Source: JALORV01 sp963707445 (GTDB taxonomy: Bacteria > Pseudomonadota > Gammaproteobacteria > Burkholderiales > Burkholderiaceae_F). From it: DNA of 64,000 nt. This document shows positions 42,990-53,084 of the stretch, in pieces. Every line of letters starts with the position of its first letter. The first letter of the stretch is position 1. Both the position numbers and the translations under genes were made by a program. The notes beneath the pieces were generated by a model. It did not search any database. It saw nothing but the letters and a program-made list of their open reading frames with translations, and was not told the origin of the DNA. Location of the stretch: positions 1 to 64,000 of the forward strand of contig CAVPPW010000010.1 of the NCBI GenBank assembly GCA_963707445.1. Reading direction: 5' to 3'.

Positions 42990-45016
42990 ACGGCGCGAGC
43001 ACGGCGGTCGCGCTGGACGACCTTGATGCACGCATAGTGCGTGCTTTCGGCGCCGGCGGTGCGCTGGCGGCCTCGGTGCCTGGCTTCGTGCCACGCGCCT
43101 CGCAGGCCGAAATGGCGCTGGCCGTGCACCACGCGATCAGTGGCGGCGATACGCTGATCGCTGAGGCCGGCACAGGCACTGGCAAGACCTTCGCCTACCT
43201 CGTTCCGGCGTTGCTCGGTGGCGGCAAGCTGCTGATCTCCACCGGCACAAAGCCGCTGCAGGATCAGCTCTACCGCAAGGACCTGCCTGCGGTGCTCAGG
43301 GCGCTCAAGGTCAACGCCGCGATCGCGCTGCTAAAGGGCCGCGCGAACTACCTGTGCCTGCATCGCATGGCGCGTACCGAAGCCGAGGGCTTGCTGCCGT
43401 CGCGCGAGGATGTGCGCCATCTGCGATCGATCGTGCGCTTTGCCTCGATGACGACGACCGGCGACCGCGCAGAACTCGGCGACGTCCCCGAGACCGCCGC
43501 GATCTGGCCATGGGTCACCTCGACCCGCGACAACTGCCTCGGGTCGGAGTGCCCGCGCTTCGCCGATTGTTTCGTCTTCAAGGCACGGCGCGAGGCCCAG
43601 GCCGCCGATGTCGTCGTCGTCAATCATCACCTCTTCCTCGCCGATCTCGCGATGCGCGACGACTCGATTCGCGATTTCCTGCCTGCAGTCGACACGGTGA
43701 TTCTCGATGAGGCGCACCAGGTACCAGACGTCGCAGCGGATTTTTTCGGCGCAACGCTGTCGCTGGCGCAGTGGCTCGACTTTGCGCGCGACAGCCGTGC
43801 GCTGGGTCTGGCGCGCGCGCCAGACGGTGCCTCGTGGATCGCGCTGACCGCCGCGCTGGAAAAGTCGGTGCGCGATCTGCGGCTCGTGCTTGGGGAATGC
43901 GGTCTCGCGCCCGGATCGCGCACGCCGCTGGCGCGCGTGTCCGACCGACCGGCGCTTGCCGAGGCCTTCGACGCGCTCGAGGGCAACGCCGCCGGACTCG
44001 CGCGTGCGGTCGAGATCAATCGCGGCCGCGACGCGGAGCTCGACCTGCTCGTGCCGCGTATCGACGAGTTGAGACGCGCGCTCGCCGAATGGAGCCGAGC
44101 CGTTCGCGACGCGGAGGACTCGATCGATCTGCCGCCCGCGGACGACGAGGCCGATCCGGCCGTGCGCTGGGTTTCGGTCTCGACGCACAGCGCGCAGTTT
44201 CACAAGACGCCGCTGGCGGCCGGGCGGCTGCTCGCGCGCGCGCGCGAAGGCCAGCCGCAGGCCTGGATTCTCACGTCGGCGACGCTCACGACCGGCGGAC
44301 GCTTCGACCACTACCTGGCGGAGCTCGGTATCGAGGCCCGGACCGCGCGCTGGGAGAGTCCGTTCGATTTTCCGCACCAGGCGCTGCTCTATCTGCCGCA
44401 GGCCATGCCGGCGCCCGGTGACAGCGGCTTCCCGGAGCGCGTTGCCGAGGCCGCGTGGCCGCTACTGCGGGCCAATGGCGGCCGTGCCTTCGTGCTGTGC
44501 ACGACGCTGCGCGCGGTTGATCGCGTCGCGGCCCGACTGCAGCAGCTGATGGAGCGCGATGCCGTGCCGTTGCCGCTGCTGGTGCAGGGTTCGGGCAGTC
44601 GCCGCGCGATGCTCGACAGCTTCCGTGCGTCCGGCAATGCGGTGCTGGTCGGCAGTGCCAGCTTTTGGGAGGGCATCGACATCCGTGGCGACGCGCTGTC
44701 GATCGTCGTCATCGACAAGCTGCCGTTTGCACCGCCGGACGATCCGATCGTCGAAGCGAAGATCCGCTACCTGCGCCGGATCGGCCGCAATCCGTTCAAC
44801 GACTATCAGCTGCCCGAGGCGGTGCTGCGGCTGCAGCAGGGCGCAGGCCGGCTGATCCGCGACGAAAATGACCGTGGCGTGCTGATGCTGCTCGATGAAC
44901 GCGTGCTGACGAAGTCGTACGGGCGCACGGTGCTCGCCAGCCTGCCGCCGTTTGCACGCACGCGCAGCGAGGCTGAGGCGATCCGTTTTTTGACGCGCCG
45001 ATCTGAAGCCGGCTAA
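42986..45016 (+). CDS. DinG/YoaA-like ATP-dependent DNA helicase
   Basis: A 676-residue XPD/Rad3-type superfamily 2 helicase. Motif I IAEAGTGTGKTFAYLVPALL, four cysteines typical of the Fe-S cluster (CLHRM, then DNCLGSECPRFADC), motif II VILDEAHQVPD, and C-terminal motifs including GSASFWEGIDIRGDALSIVV and QQGAGRLIRDENDRGVL (motif VI). No N-terminal exonuclease domain is present, so it is closer to YoaA/DinG of proteobacteria than to the Gram-positive DinG. It likely unwinds damaged DNA structures. The start is GTG, coupled to the DUF465 gene. Confidence 0.92.
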   Translation: MNGASTAVALDDLDARIVRAFGAGGALAASVPGFVPRASQAEMALAVHHAISGGDTLIAEAGTGTGKTFAYLVPALLGGGKLLISTGTKPLQDQLYRKDLPAVLRALKVNAAIALLKGRANYLCLHRMARTEAEGLLPSREDVRHLRSIVRFASMTTTGDRAELGDVPETAAIWPWVTSTRDNCLGSECPRFADCFVFKARREAQAADVVVVNHHLFLADLAMRDDSIRDFLPAVDTVILDEAHQVPDVAADFFGATLSLAQWLDFARDSRALGLARAPDGASWIALTAALEKSVRDLRLVLGECGLAPGSRTPLARVSDRPALAEAFDALEGNAAGLARAVEINRGRDAELDLLVPRIDELRRALAEWSRAVRDAEDSIDLPPADDEADPAVRWVSVSTHSAQFHKTPLAAGRLLARAREGQPQAWILTSATLTTGGRFDHYLAELGIEARTARWESPFDFPHQALLYLPQAMPAPGDSGFPERVAEAAWPLLRANGGRAFVLCTTLRAVDRVAARLQQLMERDAVPLPLLVQGSGSRRAMLDSFRASGNAVLVGSASFWEGIDIRGDALSIVVIDKLPFAPPDDPIVEAKIRYLRRIGRNPFNDYQLPEAVLRLQQGAGRLIRDENDRGVLMLLDERVLTKSYGRTVLASLPPFARTRSEAEAIRFLTRRSEAG

Positions 45017-45024
45017 CGGCGGCG

Positions 45025-45819
45025 CTACTTCCTGTTGCGCAGGTAGCGGCTGTCGGGAAAGTTGAGCGAAATTACCCGCTCGGCGTCGGCCTGCAGGTCG
45101 GGCATCTCGAGCGCCTGGTACGAGCGGGCCATCAGGATCAGCGCGTCTTCCGACAGCGGTGAGCTCTGGAAGTCGCGGACGACCACCTGCGCGCGCTGGA
45201 TCGCGGCGACATAGGCCCGCCGGACATAGTAGAAGTTCGCGACGTCGAGTTCCGCCTGCGCCATCGCATTCAGCAGGTAGCGCATGCGCGCCCGCGCGTC
45301 GTCGGCATACTTGCTGTCCGGATAGCGCGCGATCAGATCCTTGAAGGCGTCGAACGATTCACGCGCGCCCTTGGCGTCGCGCTGGATCGAATCCTGCGCG
45401 AGGATCAGCCCGACGATGCCGACGTTCTCGCTGAAGGTCGCCAGCCCCTTCAGGTAGTACATGTAGTCGATGTTCGGGTTGTTCGGATACTGGCGGATGA
45501 AGCGGTCCGCAGCCTGCACCGCCTGCGCCGACTCGCCTTCCTTGTAGTAGGTGTAGGCGATCTCCATCAGCGCCTGCTGTGCATGCCGGCCGAACGGATA
45601 ACGCGACTCGAGCTTCTGGTAGTACTCACGCGCCTTGGCCCAGTTGCCTGACGAGAGCTCGGCGCGAGCCTCCGCGTACAATCGATCGGCGTCCCACTTC
45701 GCGGTGCTGTCCTTCTCGAACAGGTTGTCGATGCCAAGCCAGCTGCAGCCCCCCAGCATCAGGGCTGCGAGCACCACAGCCAGTCGCCGCGCCAGTCCTC
45801 CAAGAGCCTGATCGTTCAT
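45025..45819 (-). CDS. bamD: Outer membrane assembly lipoprotein BamD
   Basis: A 264-residue lipoprotein: signal and lipobox LAALMLGGCSWLG, then TPR-like repeats (YAEARAELSSGNWAKAREYY, ESRYPFGRHAQQALMEIAYT, FIRQYPNNPNIDYMYYLKGL, IARYPDSKYADDARARMRYL). BamD is the essential partner of BamA in outer-membrane protein insertion. It is divergent from rluD with start codons only four bases apart, so the two must share promoter elements lying inside each other's coding region. Confidence 0.96.
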   Translation of the reverse strand: MNDQALGGLARRLAVVLAALMLGGCSWLGIDNLFEKDSTAKWDADRLYAEARAELSSGNWAKAREYYQKLESRYPFGRHAQQALMEIAYTYYKEGESAQAVQAADRFIRQYPNNPNIDYMYYLKGLATFSENVGIVGLILAQDSIQRDAKGARESFDAFKDLIARYPDSKYADDARARMRYLLNAMAQAELDVANFYYVRRAYVAAIQRAQVVVRDFQSSPLSEDALILMARSYQALEMPDLQADAERVISLNFPDSRYLRNRK

Positions 45820-45823
45820 CGTG

Positions 45824-46905
45824 ATGCTTCCGTCCACTAGCCCGGAAGTATACGGTTCGGCGCCTGCGCGCGAGGGCGAGGACGAGACCGAGGACGACAT
45901 CGCGCTCGGCCCGAGCGAGGTCGATGCGCCGCTCGCGCGCCGCTTCAGCGTCGAGATGGGCGAAGCCGGCGAGCGGCTCGACAAGCTGCTCGCGACGCGC
46001 ATGCCGGACGTGTCGCGCTCGCGCCTCAAGCAGTGGATCGAGGTTGGCGCCGTGCGCGTCAATGGTGGCACCGTACGGCCGCGCCACGCCGTGCTGGCCG
46101 GCGATCTCGTCGAACTCGAGCCGCCGCCTGCACCGGACGCCACAGCCTTCGTCGCGGAAGCGATGCCGCTCGACGTCGTGCACGAGGACGACGCCATCAT
46201 CGTCGTCGACAAGCCGCCCGCTCTGGTGGTGCATCCGGCCGCCGGCCACTGGTCCGGCACGCTGCTGAACCGGCTGCTGTTCCATGCACCGGAGCTTGGC
46301 GCAGTTGCCGCGCGCCGGGATCGTGCATCGACTGGATGCCGACACGTCCGGACTGATGGTCGTGGCCCGGACCCTGCATGCCCACACGGAACTGGTGCGC
46401 CAGTTGCAGGCGCGCAGCGTTCATCGCGCCTACTGGGCGATCGTGCTCGGCGAGCCGCGCCGCAGCGGCACCGTCGATGCACCGATCGGTCGCGATCCGC
46501 GCAATCCGTTGCGCTTTCGCGTAAGCCACGCTGCGAGCGCGCGCGTCGCGCGTACGCATTACACGCGGGTGGCGACCATGCAGCAGGACGGCGCTCACCT
46601 CTCCTGGCTGGCGCTGCGGCTCGAGACCGGGCGCACCCATCAGATCCGCGTGCACTGCGAGTACCTCGGTCATCCGCTGGTCGGCGATCCGGTGTACCGG
46701 CGGCGGCTGCCGGCGCCCGATCCCAACGTGCCGTGGCGCGCGTTTCCGCGCCAGGCGCTGCACGCCTGCATGCTGGGCTTGCAGCACCCGGTCAGCGGCG
46801 AAGTCGATGACCTGGTTTCGGCCGCCGCCCGCGGATCTGGCCGCACTGATGCGCGCGCTGCAGTTTGGGCCGATCGACCGGCCGCTGACGGAAGGGGACA
46901 CATGA
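45824..46905 (+). CDS. rluD: 23S rRNA pseudouridine synthase RluD (frameshifted)
   Basis: An N-terminal S4 domain (GERLDKLLATRMPDVSRSRL, KQWIEVGAVRVNGG), then the synthase domain: IIVVDKPPALVVHPAAGHWS, catalytic GIVHRLDADTSGLMVVAR with the Asp of HRLD, LETGRTHQIRVHCEYLGHPL and LHACMLGLQHPVSGE. It converts uridines of helix 69 in 23S rRNA. Frameshifts near 46312 and 46830; the true end is the TGA at 46903, overlapping the pgeF start (ATGA). ATG 45824 is preferred over the GTG three bases earlier. Confidence 0.94.
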
Positions 46906-47694
46906 GCACCGCGCCGCCGCTCGAGGTGATCGTTCCCGACTGGCCGGCGCCGGCCCGGGTGCGAGCGCTGATCACGACGCGTGCGGGTGGCGTTTCAACC
47001 GGGCCGTACGCCGGACCCGAGGGCAGCGGCGGCATGAACGTCGGCCGCGGTTCCGGCGACGATCGCGCCTCGGTCGACGAGAATCGGATGCGGCTGCGTG
47101 CGCTGCTGCCGGCCGATCCCGCCTGGCTGAAACAGGTGCACGGCGCCACCGTCGTCGATGCGGCGGAGGCGGCGGCAGTACCCGGCGGCGCGGAGGCCGA
47201 TGCCGCGATCACCGATCGCGCGCAGGTCGTGGCGGCCGTCATGGTGGCGGACTGCATGCCGGTGCTGCTGGCCGACGCTCAAGGGCGCTGCGTCGCGGCC
47301 GTGCACGCGGGCTGGCGCGGACTTGCGGCCGGCGTGATCCAGCGTGCGGTACGGGCACTGCGCGAGCGACTCGGTGAGCCGGACGCTCAAGTGCTCGCCT
47401 ATCTCGGTCCGGCGATCGGGCCCGACCACTTCGAAGTCGGCACCGACGTGCTGGAAGCGATGTCCACCGGGCCTGAACGGCGCCGCGGCCGCGTTCGTGC
47501 GGCGCGCCGACCGGTACATGGCGGACCTGTTTGCTCTGGGACGCAACGCCTTGAAGCAGGAAAACGTGGACGCCATTTATGGCGGTGACGTGTGCACGGT
47601 CTGCGATCCGTCCCGCTTCTACAGCCACCGCCGCGACCGGGTGACCGGACGCCATGCGGCGCTGATCTGGATCGAGCCTGATCGCGTGGTTTGA
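46902..47694 (+). CDS. pgeF: Peptidoglycan editing factor PgeF / polyphenol-oxidase-like (YfiH family, frameshifted)
   Basis: About 263 residues of the YfiH/laccase-domain family: RALITTRAGGVSTGPYAG, WLKQVHGATVVDA, VMVADCMPVLLADAQGRC and VAAVHAGWRGLAAGVIQRAV provide the His and Cys metal site. YfiH proteins remove wrongly incorporated amino acids from peptidoglycan precursors. A shift near 47475 joins TDVLEAMSTG to AAFVRRADRYMADLFALGR and YGGDVCTVCDPSRFYSHRRD. Lies directly after rluD and before phaC, a common betaproteobacterial order. Confidence 0.93.
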
Positions 47695-47777
47695 CACGTC
47701 GGCGATCGCACGGAGAATCCGAAGACATACCAGAGCCGGAGGACCCCTTGGACCCCCGGACACCCAGCGGAGGAGAT

Positions 47778-49625
47778 ATGCCCACGACGAAGGCTTCCGG
47801 AACCCGCCGGGCCGCGCGTAAGTCGCCCGCCCACAGCAGCACTCCCCGCGCTCGCAGCAAGTCGGCGACCGGAGCGCGTCGCGCCCCGGCGCGCGGAGCG
47901 GAGGCGGCTCCAAGGGAACTGCGAGGGACTGCGGCGGCATCTGCACCGACCTGGGCCAAGCCCCAGGCCCTGGGCAGCACCGAGCCGTTCAATTTCTCGC
48001 TGCCCTGGCTGCAGACCACGAGCACGACCATGCCGCTCGCGGCCGATCAGCTGGTTTCCATGCAGCAGGAATACGTGCAGCGCCTGAGCGGACTCTGGAA
48101 CGACTTCTTCGCGCATCCGGAGCGGACCACCGCGCCGATCGCAGATCCGCGCTTCTCCGATCCGTCGTGGCAGAAGAATTCGCTCGCGTCGTTCTATGCG
48201 CGGACCTACCTGCTGAACGCCGAGTTCCTGACTCGCCTGGCCGAAAGCGTGCAGGGCGACCCCAAGACCCGCAAGCGAGTCAGGTTCGCGGTGTCGCAGT
48301 GGGTTGACGCCGCGTCTCCGGCCAACTTCCTCGCCTTGAATCCGAAGGCACAGCAGACGCTGCTCGACACCAATGGCGAGAGCCTGAAGGTGGGGATGGA
48401 CAACCTGCTGAAGGACATCGGCAAGGGCAAGATCACGCAGACCGACGAGTCCGCCTTCGAGGTCGGCAAGAACGTCGCGACCAGCGAAGGAGCCGTCGTC
48501 TACCAGGGCGTTCTGTTCCAGCTGATCCAGTACAAGCCGCTGACCGAGAAGGTCTATGAGCGGCCGTTCCTGCTGGTGCCGCCCTGCATCAACAAGTTCT
48601 ACATCCTCGACCTGCAGCCGGAGAACTCGTTCATCCGTTACCTGGTCGAGCAGGGCCACACGGTGTTCGTACTGTCGTGGAAGAACCCGCATAAGCCCGA
48701 AGCGCACATCACCTGGGACGATTACGTCGAGAAGGGCGTGATCGAGGCGATCCATGTCGTGCAGGAGATCGGCGGCACGAAGCAGATCAACGCGCTCGGC
48801 TACTGTGTCGGCGGCACGCTGATCTCGAATGCGCTCGCAGTGTTGTATGCGCGTGGCGAGAAGCCGGTTACGAGCCTGACGCTGTTGACCGCGCTGCTCG
48901 ATTTCGAGGACGCCGGCGTGCTCGATGTGTTCATCGACGAGAACCAGGTGCGCCTGCGCGAGCAGCAGTTCGCGCGTGGCGGCATCATGCCGGGACTCGA
49001 ACTCGCGAACACCTTCTCGAGCCTGCGTTCCAACGACCTGGTGTGGAGCTACGTTGTCAGCAACTATCTCGAGGGCAAGTCGCCACCCGCCTTCGACCTG
49101 CTGTACTGGAACGGCGACGGCACGAATCTGCCCGGGCCGATGTATGCCTGGTACCTGCGCAACATGTACCTCGAGAACAACCTGCGCGTGCCGAACAAGC
49201 TGGTCACCTGCGGACAGCCGGTCGATCTGAACCGGATCCAGGTGCCGACCTATGTCTTCGCGGCGCGCGAGGACCACATCGTGCCGTGGAAGGCGGCGTA
49301 CGCCTCGGCGCGCGCGCTGCCCGGCGGCGGCAAGGCGGGCGGCGTCCGCTACGTGCTGGGCGCCAGCGGCCACATTGCCGGTGCCATTAATCCGCCGAGC
49401 AAGAACAAGCGCAACTACTGGGCGGGTGCCGGCGATTTACTGCCGGCCAATTCGGACGCGTGGTTTAACAGCGCGGAAGAGATCCCGGGCAGCTGGTGGA
49501 CCGACTGGACCCGCTGGCTGGCGCGGTACGGCGGAACGCAGAAGCCGGCGCCAAAGCGCTATGGCGACGCGACCCACAAGCCGATCGAGCCGGCGCCGGG
49601 AAGCTACGTCAAGGAAAAGGCTTGA
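47778..49625 (+). CDS. phaC: Class I poly(3-hydroxyalkanoate) synthase
   Basis: A 615-residue PHA synthase with the lipase-like box GYCVGGT (Cys343) and matching Asp499 (AREDHIVPW) and His532 (ASGHIAGAINPP). Other family marks are LVPPCINKFYILDLQPENSF, FVLSWKNPHKPEAHITWDDY and SYVVSNYLEGKSPPAFDLLY. It polymerises 3-hydroxyacyl-CoA on PHA granules. The N-terminal 60 residues are a basic Ala/Arg-rich extension (KASGTRRAARKSPAHSSTPR). GGAGGAGA precedes the ATG. It starts the cluster phaC-phaA-phaB. Confidence 0.97.
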   Translation: MPTTKASGTRRAARKSPAHSSTPRARSKSATGARRAPARGAEAAPRELRGTAAASAPTWAKPQALGSTEPFNFSLPWLQTTSTTMPLAADQLVSMQQEYVQRLSGLWNDFFAHPERTTAPIADPRFSDPSWQKNSLASFYARTYLLNAEFLTRLAESVQGDPKTRKRVRFAVSQWVDAASPANFLALNPKAQQTLLDTNGESLKVGMDNLLKDIGKGKITQTDESAFEVGKNVATSEGAVVYQGVLFQLIQYKPLTEKVYERPFLLVPPCINKFYILDLQPENSFIRYLVEQGHTVFVLSWKNPHKPEAHITWDDYVEKGVIEAIHVVQEIGGTKQINALGYCVGGTLISNALAVLYARGEKPVTSLTLLTALLDFEDAGVLDVFIDENQVRLREQQFARGGIMPGLELANTFSSLRSNDLVWSYVVSNYLEGKSPPAFDLLYWNGDGTNLPGPMYAWYLRNMYLENNLRVPNKLVTCGQPVDLNRIQVPTYVFAAREDHIVPWKAAYASARALPGGGKAGGVRYVLGASGHIAGAINPPSKNKRNYWAGAGDLLPANSDAWFNSAEEIPGSWWTDWTRWLARYGGTQKPAPKRYGDATHKPIEPAPGSYVKEKA

Positions 49626-49700
49626 CGTTCAGGTCAGCAAGCCCGGGCCGTCGTGTGATGCATGCGGCGGTCCGGCCGATTCATCCAATGGAGTCTTGTC

Positions 49701-50891
49701 ATGACTGAAGCAGTAATCGTCGCGGCGGCACGCACCGCGATCGGAAAATTCGGCGGAACACTGGCGAAGGTGCCGGCGCTCCGAACTCGGCGCCATCGTC
49801 ATCAAGGAAGTCCTGCGCCGGGCCAACCTGCCGGCCGACCAGGTCGATGAAGTCATCATGGGTCAGGTGCTGACCGCCGGCAGCGGACAGAACCCGGCGC
49901 GCCAGGCCGCGATCAAGGCCGGCCTGCCGGTGACGGTACCGGCGATGACGATCAACAAGGTGTGCGGCTCAGGCCTGAAGGCCGTGATGCTGGCGGCGCA
50001 GGCGATCCGCAACGGCGATGCGCAGATCATCGTCGCCGGCGGACAGGAGAACATGAGCGCGTCGCCGCACGTGATGCTCGGTTCGCGCGACGGCTTCGCA
50101 TGGGCGACGCCAAGATCGTCGACAGCATGATCGTCGACGGCCTGTGGGACGTGTACAACCAGTATCACATGGGCAACACCGCCGAGAACGTCGCCAAGGC
50201 GCACAACATCGATCGCGCCGCACAGGACGCGTTGGCACTGGCCTCGCAGACCAAGGCTGCCGCCGCGCAGGAGGCCGGTCGCTTCAAGGAGGAGATCGTC
50301 GCCGTCACGATTCCGCAGAGGAAGGGCGATCCGCTCGTGTTCGACGCCGATGAGTTCATCAACCGCAAGACCAACGCCGAGGCGCTGGCGGGGCTGAAGC
50401 CCGCGTTCGACAAGCAGGGAAGCGTCACCGCCGGCAACGCGTCGGGATTGAACGACGGTGCGGCAGCGCTGCTCGTCATGTCGGCCGAACGCGCAAAGCT
50501 GTTCGGCCTGACCCCGCTCGCGCGCATCGTCAGCTTCGCCTCTGTGGGAGTCGATCCGTCGATCATGGGCATGGGGCCGGCGCCGGCCTCGCGCAAGGCG
50601 CTGCAGAAGTCGGGCTGGAAAGCGGAGCAGCTCGACCTGATGGAGCTCAACGAGGCCTTCGCCGCGCAGGCCTGTGCGGTCAACAAGGACCTGGGCTGGG
50701 ACAAGGCGCCATTCAAGGACAAGATCAACGTCAACGGCGGCGCGATCGCGCTCGGCCACCCGATCGGCGCATCGGGCGCGCGCGTGCTGGTGACGCTGCT
50801 GCACGAGATGAAGAAGCGCGACGCCAAGAAGGGACTGGCCGCGCTGTGCATCGGCGGCGGCATGGGTGTTGCGCTGACGGTGGAGCGATAA
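49701..50891 (+). CDS. phaA: Acetyl-CoA acetyltransferase (beta-ketothiolase, frameshifted)
   Basis: Biosynthetic thiolase condensing two acetyl-CoA into acetoacetyl-CoA. Active-site regions: NKVCGSGLKAVMLAAQ with the nucleophilic Cys near residue 90, NEAFAAQACAV, ALGHPIGASGARVLVTLL (His) and ALCIGGGMGVALTVER (second Cys). Frameshifts occur near 49780 (after LAKVPA) and near 50098; joined length is about 396 residues. It lies between phaC and phaB, giving the substrate for PhaB. Confidence 0.95.
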
Positions 50892-50908
50892 ACGTCGGCC
50901 TCGTGTAC

Positions 50909-50925
50909 GCGGCGCGTCGCGCCGC
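50909..50925. terminator. GC-rich perfect hairpin between phaA and phaB
   Basis: GCGGCGCGTCGCGCCGC, an 8-base perfect stem with a single-base loop, 18 bases after the phaA stop. No T tract follows, so it may be an mRNA-stabilising or attenuating structure rather than a full terminator. Confidence 0.4.
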
Positions 50926-51022
50926 ACGTGCACTCGGCCGAGCCTGATGTGCGGGTCGGGCTTGGGGCGGCCCGGCGCCCGACCCGAACGCAACGGCGGT
51001 CAAACAACGAGCGGAGACAGAC

Positions 51023-51757
51023 ATGGCGAAGGTGGCGTATGTGACGGGCGGCATGGGCGGGATCGGCACGGCGATCTGCCAGCGCCTGGCGAAGGACGGC
51101 TTCAAGGTCATCGCCGGCTGCGGGCCGACCCGTGACTACAGCAAGTGGCTCGGCGAGCAGAAAGACAAGGGCTATACCTTCTACGCATCGGTCGGCAACG
51201 TGGCCGACTGGTCGAGCACCGAGGAAGCGTTCAAGAAGGCGGTCGCCGAGCACGGGGTGATCGACGTGCTCGTCAATAACGCCGGCATCACGCGCGATCG
51301 CATGTTCCTGAAGATGACGCGCGAGGACTGGGATGCGGTGATCGACACCAATCTGAACAGCATGTTCAACGTCACCAAGCAGGTCGTGCCGGGCATGGTC
51401 GAAAAGGGCTGGGGCCGCATCATCCAGATCAGTTCGGTCAACGGCGAAAAGGGTCAGGCGGGACAGACCAACTACTCGGCGGCGAAGGCCGGCATGCACG
51501 GCTTCACGATGGCGCTGGCGCAGGAAGTCGCGAGCAAGGGCGTGACGGTCAACACGGTGAGCCCCGGCTACATCGGCACCGAGATGGTCAATGCGATCAA
51601 GCCGGCGGTCCTCGAGAAGATCGTCGACGGCATCCCGGTCAAGCGCCTCGGAACGCCAGACGAGATCGGAGCGATCGTCACATGGCTCGCCGGACCCGAC
51701 TCCGGCTTCACGACCGGTGCCGACTTCTCCTGCAACGGCGGCCTGCACATGGGGTAA
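51023..51757 (+). CDS. phaB: Acetoacetyl-CoA reductase
   Basis: A 244-residue short-chain dehydrogenase with the PhaB pattern: AYVTGGMGGIGTAICQRLAK (NADPH site), NNAGITRDRMFLKMTRE, catalytic Ser in QISSVNGEKGQAGQ, and YxxxK as TNYSAAKAGMHGFTM. It reduces acetoacetyl-CoA to (R)-3-hydroxybutyryl-CoA. The last gene of the phaCAB cluster. Confidence 0.97.
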   Translation: MAKVAYVTGGMGGIGTAICQRLAKDGFKVIAGCGPTRDYSKWLGEQKDKGYTFYASVGNVADWSSTEEAFKKAVAEHGVIDVLVNNAGITRDRMFLKMTREDWDAVIDTNLNSMFNVTKQVVPGMVEKGWGRIIQISSVNGEKGQAGQTNYSAAKAGMHGFTMALAQEVASKGVTVNTVSPGYIGTEMVNAIKPAVLEKIVDGIPVKRLGTPDEIGAIVTWLAGPDSGFTTGADFSCNGGLHMG

Positions 51758-51925
51758 GCGCGGGGTTTCGCCGAGTGCACCTGCGTGCACTCGGTGCCGC
51801 GCGCACGGGCGCCGCATGCTTGCGGCGCATTGGGCCGATCGAGCAGTTCACGCCGCCGCCGGCGGCATTCGCGTAGAGCGGAGCGCGGGGTTTCGCCGAG
51901 TGCACCTGCGTGCACTCGGTGCCGC
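51758..51925. repeat. Two direct copies of a 43-base repeat carrying a hairpin
   Basis: Copies at 51758-51800 and 51883-51925 are identical over 43 bases, 125 bases apart. Each contains the perfect inverted repeat CCGAGTGCAC / GTGCACTCGG with loop CTGC (51771-51794 and 51896-51919), and each is followed by GCATGCTTG. The first copy starts within the phaB stop region, so the hairpins may end or protect the phaCAB transcript; the arrangement also resembles REP-type elements. Confidence 0.7.
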
Positions 51926-52013
51926 ATGCTTGTCCGGACTTGCACAGCGGGCTGCAGGCACAATGACGCGGTGGACGTTCGTCCACGTCGACCACTGTGG
52001 GGAGGAAAGACTG

Positions 52014-52454
52014 ATGACGCGCATCGGCGCAGCCGCGCTTGCACTTGTCTTCTCGCTCGGGCTCGCCGCCTGCGCAACGCCGGGCGCGCAGCCCGGCGAG
52101 ATGGAAATCCGTCGCGGCACGATCGAACAGATCACCGCCGTGCAATTGCCGAGCAATCATCATCAGGGCGTCGGCGCGGTGGTTGGCGGCCTTGCCGGCC
52201 TTGGAATCGGCAGCCTGATCGGCGGCGGCACCGGCCGCGACGTCGCGATGATTGCCGGAACGATCGGTGGAGCCCTCGTCGGCAACGAAGTGCAGAAGAA
52301 GCACGACCAGCCGGTGCCCGGACAGCAGATCATCGTGCGCACGACGTCGGGGGTGCTGGTCGCAGTGACGCAGCCTGTTAACCCGGCATTGCGCGTCGGT
52401 CAGCGCGTCTACATCGAGGGCAATGGCGAGGGCGCTCGCGTGATGCCGCAATAG
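52014..52454 (+). CDS. Glycine-zipper outer-membrane lipoprotein (17 kDa antigen/SlyB-like)
   Basis: A 146-residue lipoprotein: lipobox LGLAACATPG, then a double glycine zipper (GAVVGGLAGLGIGSLIGGG and GTIGGALVGNEVQKKHDQ) and a C-terminal beta domain (QQIIVRTTSGVLVAVTQPV, RVGQRVYIEGNGEG). This matches the 17-kDa surface antigen/SlyB-type family involved in outer-membrane integrity. GGGAGG lies upstream of the ATG. Confidence 0.88.
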   Translation: MTRIGAAALALVFSLGLAACATPGAQPGEMEIRRGTIEQITAVQLPSNHHQGVGAVVGGLAGLGIGSLIGGGTGRDVAMIAGTIGGALVGNEVQKKHDQPVPGQQIIVRTTSGVLVAVTQPVNPALRVGQRVYIEGNGEGARVMPQ

Positions 52455-52553
52455 GTTTGGCAAGGGTTCGGCCGCAGCTCGCGCCTCACGACGCTCGCGG
52501 CCGACGCGCACGGCGGCGGCGCGATACCGTGTGTGTCTTACGAAGCCCGCAAT

Positions 52554-52892
52554 CTACTGAGTCACGTAACGTGGGCCGGCCGACCAGCAACCGGTCTGGT
52601 TCAGCGGGCAGATCACCAGGTAGGTCGCACGCTGGCCGCAGCCGGCCACGCCAATCGTGTACTCGGCGCGTTCCGGTCCGCCGAATGCATAAAAACCCTG
52701 GAACGCCGGCTGCAGCATGTCTTTCGAGATCACTTGACCGGTCACCGACTGGCAATTCAGCTCGAACTTGCCGCGATTGACCGCGATCTGGACGGCCTGC
52801 GGTTCGGCTTGCTGCATGTACTCCGCAGTCGTGGTGCATGCGGTCAGGGTGGCGAGTCCGAGCGTTGCGCAGATCGCAGGGGACATCTTCAT
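52554..52892 (-). CDS. Small lipoprotein of unknown function
   Basis: A 112-residue protein with signal and lipobox (LGLATLTACTTTAEY), five further cysteines and no known domain; the middle (QSVTGQVISKDMLQPAFQGF) and end (TYLVICPLNQTGCWSAGPRY) show no motif. It faces the glycine-zipper lipoprotein gene convergently. Similar small lipoproteins occur in Burkholderiales. Confidence 0.7.
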   Translation of the reverse strand: MKMSPAICATLGLATLTACTTTAEYMQQAEPQAVQIAVNRGKFELNCQSVTGQVISKDMLQPAFQGFYAFGGPERAEYTIGVAGCGQRATYLVICPLNQTGCWSAGPRYVTQ

Positions 52893-53084
52893 CGTGAGCT
52901 CCCGGAAGTGAAGAGGGCCGAACGTCCGGATCAGAGGGTCGCCGCCGCGGGCATCTCCCGGCTGTTAGGTCCCCAGGATCTAGTTCTCCGACAGCTTCAA
53001 TGTACTGCGCGGGTATGACGATCACTTGACAGTTCCGGCCAAAGTGCGAAGCATCGGCGGCTGGCATCAATCCTTCGCTCGCCC

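Noticed and set aside
52964..52970. GTTAGGT as an integron core
   Set aside because: Isolated in a non-coding gap with no paired box; expected by chance.
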